NCBI GenBank assembly: GCA_013152615.1
Contig: JAADGA010000010.1
Span: forward strand, 12,466-18,736
Direction: 5' to 3'
Source: Alphaproteobacteria bacterium
GTDB lineage: Bacteria; Pseudomonadota; Alphaproteobacteria; Sphingomonadales; Emcibacteraceae
DNA length: 6,271 nucleotides
Position 1 is the first letter of the stretch, and each line of letters starts with the position of its first letter. Under the pieces are notes generated by a model that had not been told where the DNA came from, searched no databases, and saw nothing but the letters and a program-made list of their open reading frames with translations. Shown here piece by piece: positions 1 through 5,164 of the stretch. A program made the translations under genes and the position numbers.

Positions 1-30
1 TTCGAGATGGAAAAAAAGCAGAGGCGATAA
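1..30 (+). CDS. C-terminal tail of upstream gene, probably TonB-family energy transducer (partial)
   Basis: Reading from base 1, the frame gives FEMEKKQRR followed by a TAA stop at 28-30, three bases before the next start codon. A short beta-strand-like FEME followed by a basic tail resembles the end of the TonB C-terminal domain. The next gene is a TPR protein of the type that follows tonB in exbB-exbD-tonB-TPR clusters. The identity rests mainly on that neighbour, since nine residues prove little. The stop is certain only if this frame is really coded; the rest of the gene lies outside the window. Confidence 0.42.
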   Translation, partial: FEMEKKQRR

Positions 31-33
31 CGT

Positions 34-1449
34 ATGAAAAATTTTACCACACTTACGAAGACCCTCATATCCGCAACCGCCGCCATTGCCCTGGTGGCAA
101 CGGTGGTGACTATTGTTCCGGTTGCCGCCGGCATTACCGACCAGGCTTTTGCCTCAGGGACGGATAAAGACAAGCGCAAATATGAAAATCGCAAAACGCG
201 CAGGACCCCGGCCCTGAGCGAAAAAATCTACAAGGTTCTTGCCAAGGCACAGGAACAGGCTGACAAGAATGATTATCCAGCGGCAATGCAGGTTCTTGAA
301 GATGGCCTTGGCTATAAGCTCGACCGGCTGAACAGCTATGAAAAGGCCCAATATTACAACTTCAAGGGCTTTCTGCTTTATAGTCAGGAGAAATACGGAC
401 CTGCGCTGACGGCTTACAACAATGTGCTGAATCAGAAGAATATTCCGCTGGGGTTGGAGGATGCTACGGTTTATACCATGTCGCAGCTTTATTTCATCAA
501 GGGGGATTTTAAAGGATCCATCAGGATGATGTTACGCTGGCTGGAATATCAACAGCAGCCAACAGCACAGCCCCTGATCCTTCTGGGGCAGGCCTATTAT
601 TCGCTTGGCACCAAGGATGGCATTGCCCAGTCGGTGGCAAATGGCTATTTCAAGCAGGGGATTCCCTATATTCTCAAGGCTATCAACCTTTATAAAAAGA
701 GTGGCAAGCAGCCAAAGGAAAACTGGTATCTTCTGCTCAGGGTGATGTATTTCAATATGAAGGAAAATCAGAAGGTTATTGATATTCTGGAATATCTGGT
801 ACAGAAATGGCCCAAGAAGAGCTATTGGTTGCAGCTTGCCGGCATGTATGGCGAGATGGCTTCCGATGTCAAGTCTGACACGCTCAGGAAATCTCTGGAA
901 ATGAAGCAGCTCGCGACTTATGAGACGGCCTATCGCCAGGGATTCCTCAAGGAAAGCAGCGAACTGGTAAATATGTCGCAGCTTTATATGTATCATGACG
1001 CTCCCTACTGGGCTTCTGTTGTGCTGGCCAAAGGACTGAAATCCGGCCAGATCAAGAGAAACCGGCGGGATTATGAAAACCTTGCCCAGGCCCGGATCAA
1101 TGCCGGTGATATGAGGCAGGCGTTGGCTCCGTTGCGCAAGGCAGCAGAATTATCTGATAATGGCGAACTTTATAAAAAGCTTGGTCAGGTCTATATGCAG
1201 CTTGATGATTATAAGAATGGCGCGAAATTCCTGGAGTTAGCCCTGAAAAAAGGCGGTCTGAGGCGGCCTGATACGGTCGCGGTCTATCAGGGCATGAGCT
1301 ATTTTAACATGGGCGAACTGGCCAAGGCGCGCAAGTCATTCGAACTTGCCGCCAAGGACAAGAGAAGCCGTAAACAGGCGTATAAATGGATTTCCTACCT
1401 TAAGAAGGAACAGAAACGCCTGCGTCAGATTAAGAAATATCTGGGCTAG
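34..1449 (+). CDS. Exported tetratricopeptide-repeat protein of a TonB/ExbBD-type cluster
   Basis: This is a 471-residue protein. Residues 1-40 look like a Sec signal peptide: a Lys at position 2, a long Ala/Val/Ile core at about 11-32, and a likely AFA/S cleavage after residue 40. A basic stretch (45-58) is followed by helical repeats from about 62 to 455 with TPR-like helix pairs, for example near 84-131 (AQYYNFKGFLLYSQEKY), 146-171, 181-223 (LLGQAYY, then KQPKENW), 232-258, 376-405 (LYKKLGQVYMQLDDY) and 414-441. The C-terminus is strongly basic (446-468). The phrases PKENW, KESELV-like and KKGGLRRPD recall the periplasmic TPR protein of TonB2/TtpC clusters, where it is thought to assist TonB-dependent uptake; that role is inferred. 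AGAGG at 20-24 provides a ribosome site 9 nt before the ATG. It probably shares an operon with the gene ending at 30 and is the last gene before a terminator. Confidence 0.87.
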   Translation: MKNFTTLTKTLISATAAIALVATVVTIVPVAAGITDQAFASGTDKDKRKYENRKTRRTPALSEKIYKVLAKAQEQADKNDYPAAMQVLEDGLGYKLDRLNSYEKAQYYNFKGFLLYSQEKYGPALTAYNNVLNQKNIPLGLEDATVYTMSQLYFIKGDFKGSIRMMLRWLEYQQQPTAQPLILLGQAYYSLGTKDGIAQSVANGYFKQGIPYILKAINLYKKSGKQPKENWYLLLRVMYFNMKENQKVIDILEYLVQKWPKKSYWLQLAGMYGEMASDVKSDTLRKSLEMKQLATYETAYRQGFLKESSELVNMSQLYMYHDAPYWASVVLAKGLKSGQIKRNRRDYENLAQARINAGDMRQALAPLRKAAELSDNGELYKKLGQVYMQLDDYKNGAKFLELALKKGGLRRPDTVAVYQGMSYFNMGELAKARKSFELAAKDKRSRKQAYKWISYLKKEQKRLRQIKKYLG

Positions 1450-1493
1450 ACTATTTCCCGGATTTGAAGAATCCCGTATGAGGGTGAATTAAG

Positions 1494-1524
1494 ACAGGGC
1501 GGTAATATTATCGCCCTGTTTTTT
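1494..1524 (+). terminator. Rho-independent terminator after the TPR gene
   Basis: An 8-bp perfect stem, ACAGGGCG (1494-1501) with CGCCCTGT (1512-1519), encloses an AT-rich loop that can extend the stem by a few weak pairs. A run of six T residues (1519-1524) follows directly. It lies 44 bases after the TPR stop codon and is oriented to end that transcript, which separates it from the EAL gene downstream. Confidence 0.9.
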
Positions 1525-1553
1525 ATTGCTATGTGACCGGGGTATTTTTATAC

Positions 1554-1559
1554 TATAAT
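1554..1559 (+). promoter_or_regulatory. Possible -10 element upstream of the EAL/TipF-like gene
   Basis: A perfect TATAAT lies after the terminator and about 94 bases before the preferred start codon, in an AT-rich patch. No good -35 hexamer is found 16-18 bases upstream, so this is only a candidate. Because the terminator isolates the downstream gene, some promoter is expected in 1525-1640. Confidence 0.25.
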
Positions 1560-1642
1560 TATTGTGACTAATTGCGGGACCGGATTATTTTAAAGATTAT
1601 TGCCGGTTACGGGTGGAAACTGACTTCAGCAATGAAGAATCC

Positions 1643-1647
1643 GGGAG
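1643..1647 (+). promoter_or_regulatory. Ribosome binding site that sets the EAL gene start
   Basis: GGGAG is five bases before the ATG at 1653. The in-frame ATG at 1632 and the TTG at 1572 have no comparable site, so 1653 is preferred. Confidence 0.6.
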
Positions 1648-1652
1648 CATCT

Positions 1653-2855
1653 ATGACATTACTGACGCATATACTGATCGCGGCGACCTATGCGCTGATT
1701 GCGGCTCTGGTTGCCTTTGTCTTTCCCGGGATATTTGAAAATTTTGATCAGGTGACCGCCCTGATCCTCGGCACGGGTATTTTCCTGTTGGGCGTACAGT
1801 TCCATAGCATATATGTGTGGAAATTTGGCCGGGAAGACACGGTTAGCCGCCTGCTCGCCCTCCATCAGGATTATCAGGTCAGCCTTGACAAGTTGGAAGA
1901 CAGCAAAGCCGAGCTTGCCGAGTTGCGTGAGAAGATTTACAAGGTGGATAACCGGCAGAATACTGAAATTATTTCAGAAATGCATGTTTTGCAGACCTTG
2001 CTCGGTCAGGTGATTGAAAAATCAGGCAAGTCGCTGGAGCAGAAGGACAACCCATCGTCTGACAGGCAAGCGGGCAGCAGCACTGGCCACCAACAGGAAC
2101 CGCGTGACCATAGTGATGGCGAGGTGCTGAATATTATGCATCATGCGCTGGAAGGCAATAAAGTCGATCTTTATCTACAGCCGATTGTCGCCCTGCCGTC
2201 CCGGCGCATTATTCATTATGAATGTTTCAGCCGGGTTCGGGACGAAGAAGACAATATTATTTTCCCCTCACAATATCTCAAGCTGACCGAAGATAGCGGG
2301 CTGGTCGGGACGCTGGATAATCTGCTGTTATTTCGCTGTATTCAGGTGATCCGCCGTCTGGGCCCACGGCGGCCCGGGCTGAAGTTTTTCTGTAATATTT
2401 CCTCGGTTTCGTTGAATGATCAGGAGTTTTTTCCCCAGTTCATTGATTTTATGATGGAAAATAATGAATTGTCGGATCGGTTGATCTTTGAATTCTCACA
2501 GAAGGATGTGCTGCGTCATACCCCGCTGGTTGGTCGCAGTCTGGCGACATTGGGGCGACGGGGCTTCCGTTTTTCGATTGATCAGATTATCGATCTGAAT
2601 ATGGACCTTGCTGATCTTTCCTCGCGTTATTTCCGCTATGCCAAGGTGGCGGCCAAATTAATTCTCGCTCAGGAGGCAAATATTAAGTCCAACGATTTGA
2701 AAGAAGCCTTCAGCCGTTACGATATTGACCTGATTGCGGAGAAGATCGAGAATGACCAGACCATAGTGGAAGTTCTGGACTTTGGCTTGGACTATGGTCA
2801 GGGTTACCTGTTCGGCGAACCGCGCCTGAGCAGCAATACCCGGTTGGACCTATAA
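1653..2855 (+). CDS. tipF: TipF-like membrane-anchored coiled-coil EAL-domain protein (degenerate, likely c-di-GMP receptor)
   Basis: This is a 400-residue protein from the ATG at 1653; longer starts (1632, or TTG at 1572) are open but lack a ribosome site. Two hydrophobic segments (about 5-24 and 35-53) form a membrane hairpin, followed by a predicted coiled coil (about 60-125), a polar linker (126-155) and an EAL domain (about 157-390). Several EAL landmarks are kept: E190 of the signature, R194, N248 (CNIS), E280, D310, K331, E363 and Q383 (GQGYLFGEP). However, the signature reads ECF rather than EAL, the second aspartate of the DDFG loop is Gln311, and the second Glu of the E-x-T-E motif is Gln283. 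This makes phosphodiesterase activity unlikely and binding of c-di-GMP more likely. The architecture matches Caulobacter TipF, which binds c-di-GMP and helps place and assemble the polar flagellum. Convergent cheZ-cheY supports a motility role. The gene symbol is by architecture and residue pattern; another degenerate EAL protein is possible. Confidence 0.78.
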   Translation: MTLLTHILIAATYALIAALVAFVFPGIFENFDQVTALILGTGIFLLGVQFHSIYVWKFGREDTVSRLLALHQDYQVSLDKLEDSKAELAELREKIYKVDNRQNTEIISEMHVLQTLLGQVIEKSGKSLEQKDNPSSDRQAGSSTGHQQEPRDHSDGEVLNIMHHALEGNKVDLYLQPIVALPSRRIIHYECFSRVRDEEDNIIFPSQYLKLTEDSGLVGTLDNLLLFRCIQVIRRLGPRRPGLKFFCNISSVSLNDQEFFPQFIDFMMENNELSDRLIFEFSQKDVLRHTPLVGRSLATLGRRGFRFSIDQIIDLNMDLADLSSRYFRYAKVAAKLILAQEANIKSNDLKEAFSRYDIDLIAEKIENDQTIVEVLDFGLDYGQGYLFGEPRLSSNTRLDL

Positions 2856-2884
2856 ATCCTGCAACCGCTTAAATCTGTCTGGGG

Positions 2885-2933
2885 AGAGTATCCTTGATCC
2901 CCGGAGACTCTGGCCCGGATACTCTGGCCCGGA
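2885..2933. repeat. Short inverted and direct repeats between convergent genes
   Basis: The 88-base gap between the tipF-like stop and the restored cheZ stop holds a 9-bp inverted repeat, AGAGTATCC (2885-2893) and GGATACTCT (2917-2925). It also holds a 13-base direct repeat, ACTCTGGCCCGGA, at 2907-2919 and 2921-2933 (period 14). GGGGA (2881-2885) can also pair with TCCCC (2898-2902). No T run follows on either strand, so it is not a classical intrinsic terminator, though it could still slow or end convergent transcription. Confidence 0.5.
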
Positions 2934-2943
2934 GACCGCACCA

Positions 2944-3198
2944 TCAGGAAAATAGCGCGTCAATATCCGACTGGGTGGTATTCTCGCTTGATTTTGGATC
3001 GAGACCGGCTGTGGCATCCTGCTCGTAAACCACCGGTTTCGGCGGAGCGACTTTAGCTTTCTTTTTGACCGTCGCTTTCGGCGGCCTGACCGGTTCAACC
3101 GGATCGGGGTCTACTTTGGGTATTTCCTGTTTGGCCGGGGCGGGGTCCGCTTTAATGACCGGCTCGGGAATCTCGGTTGTGGTAACACGGCAGGTGGA
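2944..3198 (-). pseudogene. cheZ: Displaced 3' end of cheZ in the neighbouring frame (tail with FliM-like peptide)
   Basis: On the minus strand a frame opens after a TAA at 3201-3199 and runs to a TGA at 2946-2944 without its own plausible start. It encodes a Pro/Lys/Glu/Val-rich linker (for example VTTTEIPEPVIKADPAPAKQ) and ends TTQSDIDALFS. The composition continues the Pro/Glu/Ala-rich linker of the upstream cheZ frame, and the final peptide resembles the CheY-binding N-terminal peptide of FliM and matches an internal motif of the same protein. One missing base near 3184-3190 (for example GTGGTT read as GTGTT) would join the two parts into a product of about 365 residues. What is seen is the frame and the motif; the joining is inference, but a strong one. 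Confidence 0.75.
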
Positions 3199-4040
3199 TT
3201 AATTTCTTCGGCCTTTTTTGCCGGGCCGTCAAAGATAAAATCAATATCCACGGCATTGCCGCCGTCATTAGCGGGCTGTGCAGTCGGCTGATCTTCTGCT
3301 GCTACCTCGGCACTGGGGGCCGTTGCCGCACTATCTGTTCCTTCGGGGCCTTTTCCTTCTGGTTTATTTTCCTCTGGCTTTTTTTCCGCAGGCGTGAAAT
3401 TTTCGGCTTTGCCATTTAGCAAGGCATCGATTTCCGATTGGCCAATGCCTTCCCCTTCAAGTGCCGGGCCATTGAGCAGTGCCTTGTCTTCATCAACCGG
3501 CCCTTGCTCGCCACCCTGACCATTTTCCATAACCCCCAGAATATTTATCAGACGACCAACCCGGCTTTCAACATGCTCAAGGGTGCTGACGACCTTGCTG
3601 ATTCTCTGACCGGTAATATCCTGAAACGAACAGGCCTCGAATATCTGCATCACCGCATCATTGACGATGGTGGTATAGGCCTCCATATCGTCTGTACTGG
3701 CTTCCATGATTGATTCGGCAGACTCCATAATGATGTTGGTCGCACTTTCGGTTTGCTGGACGATCGCTTCGAGTTCGAGTCCGGCGCGCGGAATCCCGGC
3801 AGAATTATCATGGTCCGGTGACAATGATGATATTTCCAGTCGGGCATCATCAATATAATCGGCCAGTGACTGGCATTCCGCATAAATGGTCAGGTCGATC
3901 GACTTGAAATAGCTTTCCAGTGACCGCATCAAAACCTCGGTCAGCGCAGCGACATCCGGCAGTGATATTGCCTGATGATCACCCGCCCGCAATCTGTCTA
4001 CGAGCGGGCCAATATGTTCTGGTAACAGTCCCTTGGACAT
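3111..4040 (-). CDS. cheZ: CheZ-family CheY-P phosphatase, frameshifted near its C-terminus
   Basis: The open frame encodes 309 residues from the ATG at 4040; a TTG one codon earlier is also open. Residues up to about 170 are mostly helical, and the family hallmark FQDITGQ is at 139-145. D141 and Q145 correspond to E. coli CheZ D143 and Q147, and the glutamine inserts into the CheY active site to speed aspartyl-phosphate hydrolysis. A long Glu/Pro/Ala/Lys-rich, probably disordered tail follows. It contains GQSEIDALLNG (200-210), very like the FliM CheY-binding peptide, and a weaker VDIDFIFDG (264-272). After about residue 284 the frame turns into atypical Arg/Pro-rich sequence and stops at 3111, while the adjacent frame carries the natural continuation (2944-3198). 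The phosphatase core is intact, so the truncated form could still be active. The start overlaps the cheY stop (TGATG), indicating translational coupling. CheZ-family assignment is firm; the true C-terminus is not. Confidence 0.87.
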   Translation of the reverse strand: MSKGLLPEHIGPLVDRLRAGDHQAISLPDVAALTEVLMRSLESYFKSIDLTIYAECQSLADYIDDARLEISSLSPDHDNSAGIPRAGLELEAIVQQTESATNIIMESAESIMEASTDDMEAYTTIVNDAVMQIFEACSFQDITGQRISKVVSTLEHVESRVGRLINILGVMENGQGGEQGPVDEDKALLNGPALEGEGIGQSEIDALLNGKAENFTPAEKKPEENKPEGKGPEGTDSAATAPSAEVAAEDQPTAQPANDGGNAVDIDFIFDGPAKKAEEINPPAVLPQPRFPSRSLKRTPPRPNRKYPK

Positions 4041-4426
4041 CAAAATTCTCCAAGTACGCTAGATAGTTTCTGTTTCAGGGTTGCGGCATTGAAGGGCTTG
4101 ACAATATAGTTGTTTACGCCAGCCTTTTTTGCTGCAATGACGTTGTCTGTCTTCGATTCTGCGGTAACCATGATAAAGGGGGTCTTCTTGAGAATATCGT
4201 CCGAGCGCACCTCTTTGAGCAGTTCATAGCCGGTCATCGGTTCCATATTCCAGTCGGATATAATGAGGCCGTAACTTTTCGATCGCATTTTGTTGAGGGC
4301 ATCCGCGCCGTCGCTGGCATCGTCAACATTGTTAAAGCCCAATTGTTTCAGAAGATTACGAATAATCCGCAACATTGTTTTATAATCATCCACGATCAGG
4401 ATGGGCATTGCTTTATCTACAGCCAT
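4040..4426 (-). CDS. cheY: CheY-type single-domain response regulator
   Basis: This 128-residue protein is a stand-alone receiver domain. The acidic pocket is D13 and D14 (ILIVDD), the phosphorylated residue is D58 (ISDWN), the switch residues are T88 (MVTAES) and Y107, and the conserved lysine is K110 (YIVKPF). All are offset by exactly one from E. coli CheY (D12, D13, D57, T87, Y106, K109). The DWN after the active site also matches CheY, and no output domain is present. When phosphorylated by CheA, such proteins bind FliM to change flagellar rotation. The neighbouring CheZ-type phosphatase, co-transcribed and overlapping by one base, is the expected off-switch. A weak GGAA (4432-4435) precedes the ATG. 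The chemotaxis role is inferred from sequence and neighbour; a cognate kinase is not in the window. Confidence 0.92.
   Translation of the reverse strand: MAVDKAMPILIVDDYKTMLRIIRNLLKQLGFNNVDDASDGADALNKMRSKSYGLIISDWNMEPMTGYELLKEVRSDDILKKTPFIMVTAESKTDNVIAAKKAGVNNYIVKPFNAATLKQKLSSVLGEF
4048..4051 (-). promoter_or_regulatory. Ribosome binding site for cheZ inside the cheY 3' end
   Basis: On the minus strand GGAG lies seven bases before the ATG at 4040, within the last codons of cheY. This supports ATG 4040 over the TTG at 4043 and fits coupled translation across the TGATG overlap. Confidence 0.6.
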
Positions 4427-4483
4427 AATTTTTCCGTTAGTTTAGTTAATAATATTTGTTCGGCAAGGTGGGTTATTCCACGC

Positions 4484-4513
4484 ATTACAGACGATGACCT
4501 TAATTTAGCCCAA
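4484..4513 (-). promoter_or_regulatory. Candidate sigma70-type promoter for cheY-cheZ
   Basis: On the minus strand TTGGGC (4513-4508) and TGTAAT (4489-4484) are 18 bases apart, about 58 bases before the cheY ATG. Each hexamer matches the consensus only partly, so this is a weak prediction. Confidence 0.22.
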
Positions 4514-4517
4514 TCTG

Positions 4518-4533
4518 TTAAAAAAAAGGTTAA
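4518..4533. promoter_or_regulatory. Near-match to a CtrA box (TTAA-N8-TTAA)
   Basis: Two TTAA half-sites (4518-4521 and 4530-4533) are 8 bases apart and bridged by a run of eight A residues starting at 4520. The alphaproteobacterial CtrA consensus is TTAA-N7-TTAA, so the spacing is one base too long. It sits just upstream of the candidate cheY promoter in the divergent region. AT-rich sequence makes chance occurrence easy. Confidence 0.2.
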
Positions 4534-4570
4534 TGTGGGGGCACTCAATTTTTTATTTGCTTTATTTCCT

Positions 4571-4599
4571 TTGGCATATTACCCACTGAATGATAAATA
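4571..4599 (+). promoter_or_regulatory. Candidate promoter for the MaoC-like gene and ribF
   Basis: TTGGCA (4571-4576, five of six consensus bases) is followed 17 bases later by a poor -10, TAAATA (4594-4599), which places a start site just before the Shine-Dalgarno. The remainder of the 4427-4624 divergent region shows no other convincing signal. Confidence 0.27.
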
Positions 4600-4612
4600 T
4601 CAGATATAATAA

Positions 4613-4619
4613 AGGAAGG
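4613..4619 (+). promoter_or_regulatory. Strong ribosome binding site that sets the MaoC-like start
   Basis: AGGAAGG lies five bases before the ATG at 4625. A GTG at 4619 overlaps this site and so cannot use it, which makes ATG 4625 the likely start. Confidence 0.7.
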
Positions 4620-4624
4620 TGAGT

Positions 4625-5089
4625 ATGTCGGCGGTGAAGCAAGCCTGTTTTGAGGCGCTCGAGGTTGGTCAATCTTATACCGCAGTCAATGTGGTCAGCC
4701 GCGAAGATGTGGTAAAATTCTCCGAGGTGACCGGAGACGTTAATCCACTCCATCTGGATGAGGCCTATGCCCGCAACAGCATTTTTGGTGAATGTATTGC
4801 TCACGGCATGATTTCTGCTTGTTATATTTCGGCGATTTTTGGCACCAGATTTCCCGGCGCCGGTAGTATTTTCCTGTCTCAGAGCCTGAAATTCATCGCC
4901 CCGGTAACAATCGGGGCGACGGTTCAGTCAACGGTGACCATTACCGGGCTGAATAAAAAAAGAAATTTGGTCACCCTCGATTGTGTGTCCAAGGTCGGGG
5001 ACAAGGTGGTGCTTGGCGGCGAGGCCCGGCTTATGGTGCCGAACAGGCAGACGAATGATGGGCAGACGAATGATGGCCAGACAGATTAA
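4625..5089 (+). CDS. MaoC-like (R)-specific enoyl-CoA hydratase, with repeat tail cut by a frame break
   Basis: This 154-residue protein has a single hot-dog fold like PhaJ-type (R)-specific enoyl-CoA hydratases. The hydratase motif is at 37-45 (GDVNPLHLD) with the expected catalytic pair D38 and H43, followed by GECIAHGM (about 55-62), the region that lines the active site. The remainder (SIFLSQSLKFIAPVTIGATV) fits the core strands. Family members hydrate trans-2-enoyl-CoA to (R)-3-hydroxyacyl-CoA, for example to feed polyhydroxyalkanoate synthesis; substrate and pathway here are unknown. The last 13 or so residues are low complexity (QTNDGQTNDGQTD) and come from a DNA tandem repeat that continues past the stop. 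Removing one T at 5086-5087 extends the same repeat to a stop at 5145-5147, giving about 173 residues. The catalytic domain is complete either way. It is probably co-transcribed with ribF. Confidence 0.88.
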   Translation: MSAVKQACFEALEVGQSYTAVNVVSREDVVKFSEVTGDVNPLHLDEAYARNSIFGECIAHGMISACYISAIFGTRFPGAGSIFLSQSLKFIAPVTIGATVQSTVTITGLNKKRNLVTLDCVSKVGDKVVLGGEARLMVPNRQTNDGQTNDGQTD

Positions 5090-5138
5090 CGGGCAGACAG
5101 ATAATGATGGGAAGACAAATGACGGGCAGACAGATAAA
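5045..5138 (+). repeat. Tandem array of six imperfect 15-18-nt units across the MaoC-like stop codon
   Basis: Units begin at about 5045, 5060, 5075, 5091, 5109 and 5124 and follow the pattern GGGCAGACRRATRAT. Lengths are 15, 15, 16, 18, 15 and 15. Units 1-3 code for the tail of the hydratase; units 4-6 lie after its stop. Unit 3 has one extra base and unit 4 three extra, so only unit 3 breaks the reading frame. Such an array is prone to replication slippage and may vary in copy number between strains. Confidence 0.85.
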
Positions 5139-5147
5139 GTCTCGTAA
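5090..5147 (+). pseudogene. Out-of-frame remainder of the MaoC-like repeat tail
   Basis: From 5091 the frame reads GQTDNDGKTNDGQTDKVS and stops at TAA 5145-5147. It is the same residue pattern as the annotated end of the hydratase, now one base out of phase. The preserved coding pattern implies that the array was once translated in a single frame. The restored stop would leave 17 bases before ribF, a usual operon spacing. Confidence 0.65.
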
Positions 5148-5164
5148 CGGGTGAAAAAAACATT

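Noticed and set aside
1572..1652. N-terminal extension of the EAL protein from TTG 1572 or ATG 1632.
   Set aside because: It has no Shine-Dalgarno and is not needed for the first membrane segment; ATG 1653 has GGGAG at ideal spacing.
2850..3098. An 82-residue minus-strand open frame.
   Set aside because: It is the out-of-frame continuation over the cheZ tail, rich in Arg/Ser and without a ribosome site; the other frame here has natural composition and a motif.
3213..3219. A AAA AAG slippery heptamer in the cheZ frame, a possible programmed -1 frameshift site.
   Set aside because: A -1 slip here enters the frame that meets TAA at 3201-3199 after a few residues, so it cannot reach the QSDIDALFS tail. 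The break must lie downstream of 3201.
4540..4564. GGGGCAC followed by TTGC, considered as a sigma54 promoter.
   Set aside because: The two blocks are far more widely spaced than the -24/-12 elements allow.
4605..4610. Perfect TATAAT just before the MaoC-like gene.
   Set aside because: It has no -35 at the right distance (TTGGCA is 28 bases away), and the implied start site would fall on the ribosome binding site.
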